The notes: generated by a model not told the origin, from the letters alone. Positions 18,245 to 24,837 are shown, counted from the stretch's first letter. The stretch is 64,000 bases of DNA from Pseudomonas sp. B33.4 (GCF_034555375.1 NZ_CP140706.1:3959001-4023000), one strand, 5' to 3'. Translations and numbers: made by a program.

Positions 18245-18386
18245 GTTACAGCATTGGAAGAAGGTGTGCGGCGAAGGTGCGGCGTGTCGGACGAATGGTT
18301 ATCGCCCAAAAGGCTCGGGCCATTTCGATGTTTGAAAACTTCGCAGTAAAACACCCCATGTGGCGAGGGAGCTTGCTCCCGCTCGG
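18245..18386. repeat. Left copy of ~141-bp direct repeat bordering the T6SS cassette
   Basis: Starts GTTACAGCATTGG and ends in a REP of the GGCGAGGGAGCTTGCTCCCG class. The copy at 21515-21656 is about 80% identical over its length and in the same orientation, so the two bracket the Hcp-effector-immunity genes as direct repeats. It is probably a dispersed Pseudomonas intergenic repeat. Confidence 0.75.
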
Positions 18387-18509
18387 TTCCAAAACCGGCC
18401 ATAACCTGCAGCACTTCAGAACATTCACTTCCTGACTTTCTACCGCCCCTGTAAGACCCGTCTGAGTTTCAAAAACAGCGAAACCCTGCCTCTCGGCCCT
18501 GGCTTTAGT

Positions 18510-18526
18510 TGGCGGTTACTCTGCAG
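18510..18526 (+). promoter_or_regulatory. Candidate sigma-54 (-24/-12) promoter of hcp
   Basis: TTGGCGGTTACTCTGCA has GG and GC separated by exactly 10 bp, matching the invariant positions of TTGGCAC-N5-TTGCA at positions 1-5 and 14-17. It lies 34-50 bp upstream of the hcp start, leaving room for a short leader. Sigma-54 is known to drive hcp operons in several gammaproteobacteria. No upstream activator site was identified. Confidence 0.45.
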
Positions 18527-18559
18527 ACAAGACTAACTTGCCAATAAAGCAGAGCATCC

Positions 18560-19060
18560 ATGGCCAATCACAGTTACATGACTATCACCGGAAACCGACA
18601 AGGACTGATCTCCGCCGGGTGTTCCGACACTAGCTCAATCGGCAATAAATGCCAGCTGGGCCACCTGGATGAAATCATGGTGCTGGCCTATTCACACAAC
18701 ATGACGGCCGGCAATAACGGCAGCGTGGGTGCCGACCGAGGCCAACACCTGCCAATCATGATCACCAAGAACATCGACAAATCCTCCCCTCTCCTGTCCG
18801 CCGCACTTCACGAACGCGAAGTGCTGGAATGCACAATATTTTTCTACCGAACCTCGCCCGCCGGCACTCAAGATAAATATTTCAAAATCCACATAACCGG
18901 CGCCAAAGTCGCCCACATCAACCTTCAAGTACCCCACGCCATTCACCTCAATGACGCAGAACCACAGGAACTGGTGTCGTTCACTTATCGCGAAATCAGT
19001 TGGACGCATATTCAAGCGGGCACGTGCGGTTCCAGCACGTGGGGGAATAACGATGAATGA
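18560..19060 (+). CDS. hcp: Hcp-family type VI secretion tube protein (orphan)
   Basis: A 166-residue Hcp. The start MANHSYMTITGNRQGLISAG, then CSDTSSIGNKCQLGHLDEI, and PIMITKNIDKSSPLLSAAL are typical of the Hcp1-like (TIGR03344) group found in Pseudomonas and enterics. Hcp hexamers stack into the T6SS inner tube and chaperone small effectors in their lumen. No other T6SS core genes are nearby, so this is an orphan hcp that must use a machine encoded elsewhere. Its 3' end overlaps the next gene by 8 bp, so tube protein and cargo are probably made together. Confidence 0.93.
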   Translation: MANHSYMTITGNRQGLISAGCSDTSSIGNKCQLGHLDEIMVLAYSHNMTAGNNGSVGADRGQHLPIMITKNIDKSSPLLSAALHEREVLECTIFFYRTSPAGTQDKYFKIHITGAKVAHINLQVPHAIHLNDAEPQELVSFTYREISWTHIQAGTCGSSTWGNNDE

Positions 19061-19841
19061 GGACTCATGCGACATTAACGACGTTACCCGTGCCGCGTCA
19101 GACCTGGTCGCTTTCGGCTGCCAGATTGGTGCCACGCAGTTGTACGACAGTTTCAGTCAGCTGAAATTTGGCGAGATTGTGTCGTCTTATGCGAATGAGA
19201 TTATTCGGGCGGTGGATGAAGGTGTTATTAGTGCGAAGCAAGGGTTGAAGGAGCTCAGGGATGAGCATTCAGAGCTTTCTGCCAAATCCATGTTTTATTT
19301 TCAGAATGGGGTGACTATCGCTGCGGGAAGCATGCAACTTCAGGCGGGCGCCTTAGTAATTTCAGCTAGCCGAGGGAGGGCCGGTGTCAAGGGCGCTGCC
19401 CTAGTGGCTCATGGCATCAACAACATTTACGAGGGAGTGGGAAACATCTACGTCGGCCCTGAAAAACCAGGTATTTTGGGGCCTATAAGGATGGCTTATC
19501 AAAAAACTTTCGGCATTGAAAATGGCAACTTGGCCTATTACACCTTCGATTTCTACCTATCTATTAACGGAATGATGAATTTTGTTCGAAAGCCTGACTC
19601 GGTACAGCTTTTCAATAGAGACCCGATAAACTACGAGCGCGGATACAAACAAATGGGAGCGCTCGCACTAGCCCTCGAAGCACTTGCAGATAGCATCACA
19701 CTGAGAACCATTATAAAGGAGTCGATTCCTGCAAAATTATCAAGTGACGGCTTTATCAACGGCGAGAACGAAATGATCGCTGGAAAAAACTCAAATAACA
19801 AAATAACCCAAGAAACAAAAAAAACAGCCCACCAGCCATAA
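19053..19841 (+). CDS. Putative Hcp-linked T6SS effector (membrane-acting candidate)
   Basis: A 262-residue product from the ATG at 19053, which lies inside the last codons of hcp. Residues ~85-130 are a Gly/Ala-rich, largely hydrophobic stretch (GVTIAAGSMQLQAGALVISA, then GAALVAHGINNIYEGVG), as in proteins that insert into membranes. No catalytic motif was found. From memory it resembles proteins annotated DUF4225, often encoded next to hcp; this should be confirmed. Context (overlap with hcp, membrane immunity candidate on the opposite strand) supports a cargo toxin that depolarises or permeabilises the inner membrane. The last ~60 codons are AT-rich and have a decayed homologue at 20327-20541. 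Confidence 0.7.
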   Translation: MNEDSCDINDVTRAASDLVAFGCQIGATQLYDSFSQLKFGEIVSSYANEIIRAVDEGVISAKQGLKELRDEHSELSAKSMFYFQNGVTIAAGSMQLQAGALVISASRGRAGVKGAALVAHGINNIYEGVGNIYVGPEKPGILGPIRMAYQKTFGIENGNLAYYTFDFYLSINGMMNFVRKPDSVQLFNRDPINYERGYKQMGALALALEALADSITLRTIIKESIPAKLSSDGFINGENEMIAGKNSNNKITQETKKTAHQP

Positions 19842-20187
19842 CCCAGCAAGAGACATCAACAAATAAATCAACCCCCATTAAAAAAGGAGTAAAAATAAAA
19901 GTCGCAGTTATAGATACAACAACTATCTGAATCCATGCAACTCGTAAGCTATAATACTTTTCCTCAATCATTTCGCCATAGAGCACGTTACGAAGTCGCG
20001 GTAAATTATAAACCAAATCAAACACCACAAGAAATATATAAATACCCCAGAAAACTACCCAAAGCCAACCTCCCTCTAGATCGATGAGCTGGCGAATACC
20101 ACTCACAATCATTACCGCCCAGAAACCAGCGGAACCGACAATAAGACAGAAGACACTAAAATAATACCGAAGGTCATACAGTTTCAT
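19756..20187 (-). CDS. Four-helix membrane protein, candidate immunity to the adjacent effector
   Basis: A 143-residue polytopic protein with four hydrophobic segments (about residues 9-33, 40-60, 82-105, 112-132) and a basic tail FFQRSFRSRR. AGGGTGAG precedes the ATG at 20187 with normal spacing. Its 3' end overlaps the effector's 3' end by 86 bp on the opposite strand, so the two are convergent. Small polytopic inner membrane proteins commonly protect against pore-forming T6SS effectors. Being on the opposite strand gives it its own promoter, which suits an antitoxin that must always be present. Function inferred from context. Confidence 0.65.
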   Translation of the reverse strand: MKLYDLRYYFSVFCLIVGSAGFWAVMIVSGIRQLIDLEGGWLWVVFWGIYIFLVVFDLVYNLPRLRNVLYGEMIEEKYYSLRVAWIQIVVVSITATFIFTPFLMGVDLFVDVSCWVMAGGLFFLFLGLFCYLSFFQRSFRSRR

Positions 20188-20326
20188 TAACTCACCCTAA
20201 AACCTCAAGACCAATTCTCAGCCTCAAAAAATTGAACCGCAACACAATGTAAACACGCCAAAAAATCCATAACATCACCGACCCTGCACCTTCATGCAAC
20301 CATTCAGATCTTTTCTACAAATCAAA

Positions 20327-20541
20327 ATCCTCGCCCCTCTATTGGGCCGCTCTATCATTGGCATCTTTAGACTGACTCGAAAACCAACTCAACCAAACTA
20401 TTTATTCGAGATCCAATGAATTAAGAAAACGCCTACAATCAGATGGGGAAATTGGCCTTGGCATTTGAAGCAATGACCAGCTCACTTACAATAAAAAGCA
20501 TGACAGACAAAGACAACACAAACACATCAAAAACAAACTAG
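20327..20541 (+). pseudogene. Decayed C-terminal remnant of a second effector
   Basis: Conceptual translation gives SIIGIFRLTRKP (20351-20386), then after a one-base frame change LFIRDPMN (20398-20421), an in-frame TAA (20422-20424), and ENAYNQMGKLALAFEAMTSS running to a TAG at 20539. These line up in order with SINGMMNFVRKP, LFNRDPIN, YERGYKQMGALALALEALAD in the intact effector. The damage is one missing base (GAC to AC after CCA) plus a Tyr-to-stop change. The 5' two thirds is absent. It ends 5 bp before the next gene's stop codon. Confidence 0.8.
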
Positions 20542-20546
20542 CACCA

Positions 20547-20969
20547 TCACAAATCTATCGTGCGCAACCAGAGCCAAATAAAAATTATTACAAACATCAC
20601 TACACCTATGACGCCACGATAAAGATCGGTAAAATCGAATCCGCCACCGATAAATTGAACGATGAATTGAACGACAATCTCAGCGCAAAACAATGCGGAA
20701 ACAAAAATATAAATATAGCCGACAATTACTGGAGTTTCTTCTATCCCTGCATCTCGACCAAGCCACTCCGCAAGCTCCCCAACAAAAAAATAACGAAAAT
20801 TAACAAACAACATTCCAAAAAAAATAACACCTAAAATAACCTTTCTGACAACACCACTCAGAGGAACAAGCTTTTCCAAATTATGCACCAGTAGCGCGCT
20901 ATACAGCGCACTGAGAAAGAGAGTGACAATGAAAAGACCAATAACAACACCAAACTCTCGAATCAACAT
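20547..20969 (-). CDS. Orphan four-helix membrane protein, candidate second immunity protein
   Basis: A 140-residue polytopic protein with hydrophobic segments at about residues 5-28, 45-66, 85-110 and 118-136. ATG at 20969 is preferred; an in-frame GTG at 20981 would add four residues. It is convergent with the decayed effector remnant, exactly as the 19756-20187 gene faces the intact effector, but the two membrane proteins share no clear sequence similarity. Its frame is undamaged, suggesting that selection has kept the immunity function after loss of the toxin. AT-rich compared with the chromosome. Confidence 0.6.
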   Translation of the reverse strand: MLIREFGVVIGLFIVTLFLSALYSALLVHNLEKLVPLSGVVRKVILGVIFFGMLFVNFRYFFVGELAEWLGRDAGIEETPVIVGYIYIFVSALFCAEIVVQFIVQFIGGGFDFTDLYRGVIGVVMFVIIFIWLWLRTIDL

Positions 20970-21245
20970 ATCTCCACTCACACTCCCAATTAGTGAAAGA
21001 TAAAAACAAAATCAATATACACACAACCAGAAAGGACGAGCACTTCCTGGCCACATCACCAGTAAAAACTCATACTCGTCTTACAGCACCTCGGGAAAAC
21101 TCTTACAAACGTTTCCCAATAGAACTGGTCAAGTTCAAAGCAGCGACCTCCCCGTTCAAAATAAAAATTAATAAAAAATCCGACACCCAAACAGATATCG
21201 GATTATTCACACCCTACGACGGTTCTTACAGACACCATCCAGAGT

Positions 21246-21513
21246 TTAGCCGGCGTATTCGCGCTAATAATCTCCGCCTCATCTGCCCCGATATTCCGAA
21301 ACTTATTCAGCAGCGTCGTCGGAAAGTAATACCCATCCCCCGCAACTCAACCGTGCCACGGGTGACAAGCCCGCACTCCTCGCCTTCCGCATGCACAATC
21401 CGCTCTTCCCCAGAACTTGCGCCCGGTACGTGTTGTTCGCGCAGCAAGCGCATCTGCCGGCTGAGCACGGAGAGGCCGAAAAGCAGCAGGCGCCGGTCGT
21501 GGCGGCCAAGGTC
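21246..21513 (-). pseudogene. Broken 3' copy 1 of the XRE-cupin regulator gene
   Basis: On the minus strand this encodes LREQHVPGASSGEERIVHAE and onwards, matching the C-terminal cupin domain of the intact regulator at 23648-24196, but a 31-base deletion (relative to the intact gene) removes the TVDGSVSVLNAG region and shifts the frame. The match also covers the RRLLLFGLSVLSRQMRL segment and stops abruptly at 21513, where the direct repeat GTTACAGCATTGG begins. The N-terminal HTH is missing. Confidence 0.85.
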
Positions 21514-21514
21514 T

Positions 21515-21656
21515 GTTACAGCATTGGCAGAGGGTGTGCGAAGAAGGTGCGATGCGCCAGACGAATAGTTATCGCCTAAAGGCTCGCGCAATTTCGATGT
21601 CTGAAAACTTCGTAGGAAAACACCCCGTGTGGCGAGGGAACTTACTCCCGCTGGGC
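21515..21656. repeat. Right copy of ~141-bp direct repeat
   Basis: Same sequence and orientation as 18245-18386 with about 80% identity, fused directly to the broken regulator copy. It ends in a REP of the GGCGAGGGA class; the complementary REP (GGGAGCAAGCTCCCTCGCCAC) follows at 21740-21760, so the pair forms a REPIN over about 21630-21762. Confidence 0.75.
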
Positions 21657-21924
21657 TATGAAACGGCCCCAAAGCCAGATAGTCCGTTTCTCCCAGACAT
21701 ACCGTACGCCCCGGATTACGACGACTGCGTCGCCGTGCGGGAGCAAGCTCCCTCGCCACAGGTGCACGTTTCACGTCCTACAGGTCGGTTGTTGATGGTG
21801 AAATTGCTGCCTAGAGTGGATCTGTCGCTGACCGCCGTCAGCGATGGGTTTCGCAGCCCTAACGAGAAATTGGCTAACACCGTCTAGCGACAATTCTGGC
21901 AAAATTCGCCGGCATTACGTTTTA

Positions 21925-22002
21925 TGGCGGTTGTGTGCGGGAGACTTTCGAGTCTGCCGAGTCTGGTTTCTCCTCGGTCTGCGAACCCGCTCACAACCGC
22001 CA
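21925..22002 (+). promoter_or_regulatory. Candidate structured RNA leader (closed multi-branch fold)
   Basis: A perfect 11-bp outer stem TGGCGGTTGTG (21925-21935) / CACAACCGCCA (21992-22002) continues after a 2x2 internal loop with CGGG (21938-21941) / CCCG (21986-21989). Within it are two hairpins: AGACT-TTCG-AGTCT (21942-21955, a UUCG tetraloop) and CCGAG...CTCGG (21957-21977). It ends 54 bp upstream of the start at 22057. The nested, fully closed design is unlike a terminator (no U-run) and unlike the REPs. Confidence 0.55.
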
Positions 22003-22056
22003 CCCATCTTGTTTCGCAGCAAAACGGTGGCTCATTTTTACTGAGAGGCCTTTGCT

Positions 22057-22341
22057 ATGACGATCAAAAAACCGCTCCACCACTACGCCCACATGTCCCA
22101 CCCCGCCACCGACCAGCCCGTCCTCCTCATCGACACCAACGCCCCACTACGCGACCTCCACGCCTGCGCAGCCGAACGCCTCAACGCCGTCCTCAAATAC
22201 CTTGACCTCATCGCCTGCATCCGCTTCCCCGACCACGCCGAACATGACATCGACACCGTGACCAACATCGCCAGGATAATGGTGCAGGATGTGCGTGATT
22301 TGTTTCAGGTGATTGAGCAACGAGGATTTAGTCAGGAATGA
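22057..22341 (+). CDS. Small cytosolic protein, Pseudomonas-type, unknown function
   Basis: A 94-residue soluble, mostly helical protein (PLRDLHACAAERLNAVLKYL, then TNIARIMVQDVRDLFQVIEQ). GAGAGG precedes the ATG at a good distance. It resembles from memory the short, multi-copy hypothetical proteins of pseudomonads (DUF3077/DUF6124-like); the exact family is not certain. The structured leader upstream suggests post-transcriptional control. Confidence 0.65.
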   Translation: MTIKKPLHHYAHMSHPATDQPVLLIDTNAPLRDLHACAAERLNAVLKYLDLIACIRFPDHAEHDIDTVTNIARIMVQDVRDLFQVIEQRGFSQE

Positions 22342-22526
22342 ACGCTGCTTATTAGCTGTAGCATTAACCTTCACCATCGGTTCGAGAAAGCCAATTGAAA
22401 TTGTATTAATTTCATTTGATTCTAAAAACCTGTCAACTTTGACAGGTGCAAACACTGGCAACCTTACCCAATATCACTAACCGAACACCCCAGAAAAACA
22501 CACACTCCACACACCACGGTGATCAC

Positions 22527-22817
22527 ATGAAAATCTTGCTCAAGGTATGTTTTCTTAGCGTAACAATGGGGGCAAGCATTATTGCAATAGCGGATGAATA
22601 TTGCCTAACCAGAAAATTGGTAACCTACGAGACACAAGATGAAACAGGACTGCTAACATGCGAATCCAAGACACAAGTATTGGCATGCAATGATGCTTGC
22701 AGACCAAAAGATCAGCTCTCAACAAAAATCACATTCTCATGTAAAAATTCTAACGGAGAAGTGACTGAGCAAACAAAAAGAATAGATATACCCGTAACTT
22801 GCATCCCTACATACTAA
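22527..22817 (+). CDS. Small secreted six-cysteine protein
   Basis: A 96-residue product with a signal peptide (MKILLKVCFLSVTMGASIIA, cleavage near AIA-DEYC). The mature ~74 residues contain six cysteines (DEYC, LLTC, VLAC, NDAC, FSC, VTC), so three disulfides are likely. AT-rich and with its own strong terminator at 22861. It recalls the six-cysteine secreted protein at 17426-17857 in design but no clear alignment is seen. Function unknown; could be a periplasmic inhibitor, an exported effector or a surface protein. Confidence 0.65.
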   Translation: MKILLKVCFLSVTMGASIIAIADEYCLTRKLVTYETQDETGLLTCESKTQVLACNDACRPKDQLSTKITFSCKNSNGEVTEQTKRIDIPVTCIPTY

Positions 22818-22860
22818 ACAAAGGACTGAGCAAAACAGGTCATTCCCAACCGCTAACATC

Positions 22861-22894
22861 AAGAGAAATCGCAATGTAGCGATTTCTCTTTTTA
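22861..22894 (+). terminator. Intrinsic terminator
   Basis: AAGAGAAATCGC (22861-22872) pairs perfectly with GCGATTTCTCTT (22879-22890) across a 6-nt loop and runs into TTTT. It follows the 22527-22817 gene. Confidence 0.92.
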
Positions 22895-22928
22895 CAAATG
22901 GAAAGCTTTCTCAGACGAAAATTTTTAT

Positions 22929-23160
22929 TTAAAAATTCGCCGGCGTATTCGCACTAATAATCTCAGCCTCATCCGCCCCGATATTCCTAAACTTATGCGG
23001 TAATGTCGTCGGAAAGCAATACCCATCCCCCGCATTCAACACACTCACCGACCCATCCACGGTCAACTCCACCGTGCCACGGGTCACCAACCCGCACTCC
23101 TCGCCTTCCGCATGCACAATCGGCTCTTCCCCGGTACTCGCGCCCGGGGCGTATTGCTCG
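22929..23160 (-). pseudogene. Broken 3' copy 2 of the XRE-cupin regulator gene
   Basis: Encodes QYAPGASTGEEPIVHAEGEE to the end (ISANTPANF) almost identically to the intact regulator at 23648. The similarity ends sharply at 23160, just after the codons for EQYAP, where AT-rich unrelated sequence begins. The cupin frame is intact but has no HTH and no plausible start, so it is a fragment. Confidence 0.88.
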
Positions 23161-23387
23161 TATAAAAATAGACTTACAACCCTTTGTACCGTCACCTTTT
23201 ATACTGGGTAACCTTTCATACCAATCATTGTGAAATCGGAATAAAACAAACCACATACATAGCAAACCAGTATAAAAAACTGTCAGAAATTACAGGTGTG
23301 AAAACCCTGACTCGCCATTACGTTCAAACCGTGAGAGGCAATACCAATTAAACCCCATTAACAAATCATACAGGCATAAGGATCGTG

Positions 23388-23573
23388 ATGAAAAATTCTC
23401 GTAAAATCGCACCCGCTTCATTAGCGCTACTAGTATTCGGCTGCATAGGATACTCAAGTCTAACGCTGGCAAACCTTAAATCCGAAAATATTTATAAGGA
23501 AAGCAAATCTGTATATGGAACTAACTGCCCTCAAAGCTCCAAAGGAAGTAATGGTGAGTGCAAAGATAAATAA
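23388..23573 (+). CDS. Small exported peptide precursor
   Basis: A 61-residue product with AAGGA 5 nt before the ATG. The N-terminal ~28 residues are a signal sequence (MKNSRKIAPASLALLVFGCI...) and the mature part of ~33 residues is polar with two cysteines (NCPQSSKG and GECKDK). It lies between broken copy 2 and the intact regulator gene, in AT-rich DNA. No family recognised; a secreted peptide of unknown role. Confidence 0.55.
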   Translation: MKNSRKIAPASLALLVFGCIGYSSLTLANLKSENIYKESKSVYGTNCPQSSKGSNGECKDK

Positions 23574-23647
23574 ACAGCGCCTGCGCCAGGTCCAGCGGAG
23601 CTCTCAAAAAGCTGAAAAATCCGCTGGACAACTAAATAAATAATGAA

Positions 23648-24196
23648 TCAAAAATTCGCCGGCGTATTCGCACTGATAATCTCTGCCTCATCCGCCCCAA
23701 TATTGCGGAACTTATGCGGCAGCGTCGTCGGAAAATAGTACCCATCCCCCGCATTCAAAACACTTACCGACCCATCCACAGTCAACTCCACCGTGCCACG
23801 CGTCACCAGCCCGCACTCCTCACCTTCCGCATGCACAATCGGCTCTTCCCCGGAACTCGCACCCGGGGCGTATTGCTCGCGCAGCAAGCGCATCTGCCGG
23901 CTGGGTACGGAGGCGCCGATCAGCAGCAGGCGCAGGCCGTGGCGGCCGAGGTCGGGTTGTTCGTTGGCGCGGAAGACGTATTGGTGTTCGCGCGGGGGTT
24001 GGTCGAAGGTGAAGAAGTCGGCCAGGGACATCGGTATGCCTTCGAGCAGCTTTTTCAGGGAGCTGACGGAGGGGCTGACGCGATTCTGTTCGATCAGGGA
24101 GATGGTGGCATTGGTCACGCCGCTACGCCGGGCCAGCTCGCGCTGGGAGAGTTTGTAGCTTTCGCGTACTAGTTTGAGTCGAGAACCCGTATCCAT
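23648..24196 (-). CDS. puuR: XRE-cupin transcriptional regulator, PuuR-like
   Basis: A 182-residue regulator: N-terminal XRE helix-turn-helix (LKLVRESYKLSQRELARRSG, then NATISLIEQNRVSPSVSSLK, residues ~6-60) and a C-terminal cupin (IVHAEGEECGLVTRGTVELT, residues ~115-180). This is the architecture and length of PuuR, the repressor of putrescine utilisation. It heads the minus-strand side of the polyamine module (oxidase, aldehyde dehydrogenase, ligase downstream), supporting that role. ATG at 24196 is chosen; the frame is open further upstream but without conserved sequence. Two partial 3' copies lie to its left. Confidence 0.88.
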   Translation of the reverse strand: MDTGSRLKLVRESYKLSQRELARRSGVTNATISLIEQNRVSPSVSSLKKLLEGIPMSLADFFTFDQPPREHQYVFRANEQPDLGRHGLRLLLIGASVPSRQMRLLREQYAPGASSGEEPIVHAEGEECGLVTRGTVELTVDGSVSVLNAGDGYYFPTTLPHKFRNIGADEAEIISANTPANF

Positions 24197-24263
24197 GACT
24201 GCCTTATGTGAGAAGTACTTAGGCTCTGCGCGAAAACTGCCTGCGCGACGATCATGCTGCGTT

Positions 24264-24321
24264 AAAAACAGGCTCGGAATGCTCATGTAGGGCCCTACAC
24301 TCCGCTTCCTCGCCTGTTTTT
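24264..24321. other. 58-bp imperfect palindrome upstream of puuR-like gene
   Basis: AAAAACAGGC (24264-24273) and GCCTGTTTTT (24312-24321) share their centre with a perfect 14-bp palindrome TGTAGGGCCCTACA (24286-24299), and GGAA/TTCC pair between them. It lies 68-125 bp upstream of the regulator's start. It could be a large hairpin, a repeat element or an operator. Confidence 0.5.
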
Positions 24322-24536
24322 GCCTTGCCTGATCGCCGCTCGGCGGTTCTCGCACAGACCCACGGGTAATGGGGGTGGGTGGCGGGTGCCGCGCGAGGGG
24401 CGCGGATCACGTTGCTCCCGTGTCCCGGAACCGTGAAAGGCGGCTATTAAATCACGTTTGCCGGTGTTGCTCAGCAGGTTCGATGGACGGTGGGTGAAAT
24501 GAACCTGCCGGTGGTAATTCTGGGCTGAATACAAAA

Positions 24537-24770
24537 CCTGTGGGAGCTGGCTTGCCAGCGATTGGGTGGCACATTCAACATCCCTTTTGCTGAAAGACCG
24601 CCATCGCTGGCAAGCCAGCTCCCACAGGTTTTGTGGTGTGTCAGCGGGAGTGATGGTGTCTTTTCTAGCCTCATCGCGAGCAGGCTCACTCCTACAATTT
24701 GATCTTTGGTGTTTCAGTCGGATTGATGTTGTGTTTGCTGGCCTCATCGCTGGCAAGCCAGCTCCCACAT
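24537..24770. repeat. REP cluster, GGGAGCTGGCTTGCCAGCGA class plus one CGCGAGCAGG copy
   Basis: An inverted pair GGGAGCTGGCTTGCCAGCGA / TCGCTGGCAAGCCAGCTCCC at 24540-24629, then a single ATCGCGAGCAGGCTCACTCC at ~24673-24694 and another TCGCTGGCAAGCCAGCTCCC at ~24748-24767. Two REP classes are mixed here. The rest of the 24197-24837 gap contains the palindrome above and no gene that I can support. Confidence 0.85.
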
Positions 24771-24837
24771 TTGGATATCAGGGAGTGTTGCGATAAGAAA
24801 AACCGGCGGGGTCTTGGGCCGCCGCCGGGGAGGTAAC

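Noticed and set aside
18560..19060. Part of a full T6SS structural cluster
   Set aside because: No tssB/C, vgrG, clpV or other core genes are within the window on either side; this is an isolated hcp.
19756..19841. Overlap of effector and membrane protein gene as a start/stop annotation error
   Set aside because: Both 3' ends are fixed by stop codons and both frames have good support (ribosome sites, hydrophobic pattern, homology of the effector end to the remnant), so the overlap is taken as real.
20993..21245. Plus-strand open frame before the broken regulator copy
   Set aside because: It continues into the antisense of a pseudogene, has no good ribosome site and a product of no recognisable type. 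The AT-rich stretch 20982-21245 is treated as empty.
22929..23195. A functional 88-codon cupin gene
   Set aside because: The apparent start lies in unrelated sequence fused to the cupin fragment; similarity to the full regulator begins mid-domain, so it is a truncated copy.
18245..24196. Prophage or integrative element
   Set aside because: No integrase, transposase, phage structural gene or tRNA attachment site was found. Hcp resembles phage tail tube but the sequence is of the T6SS type.
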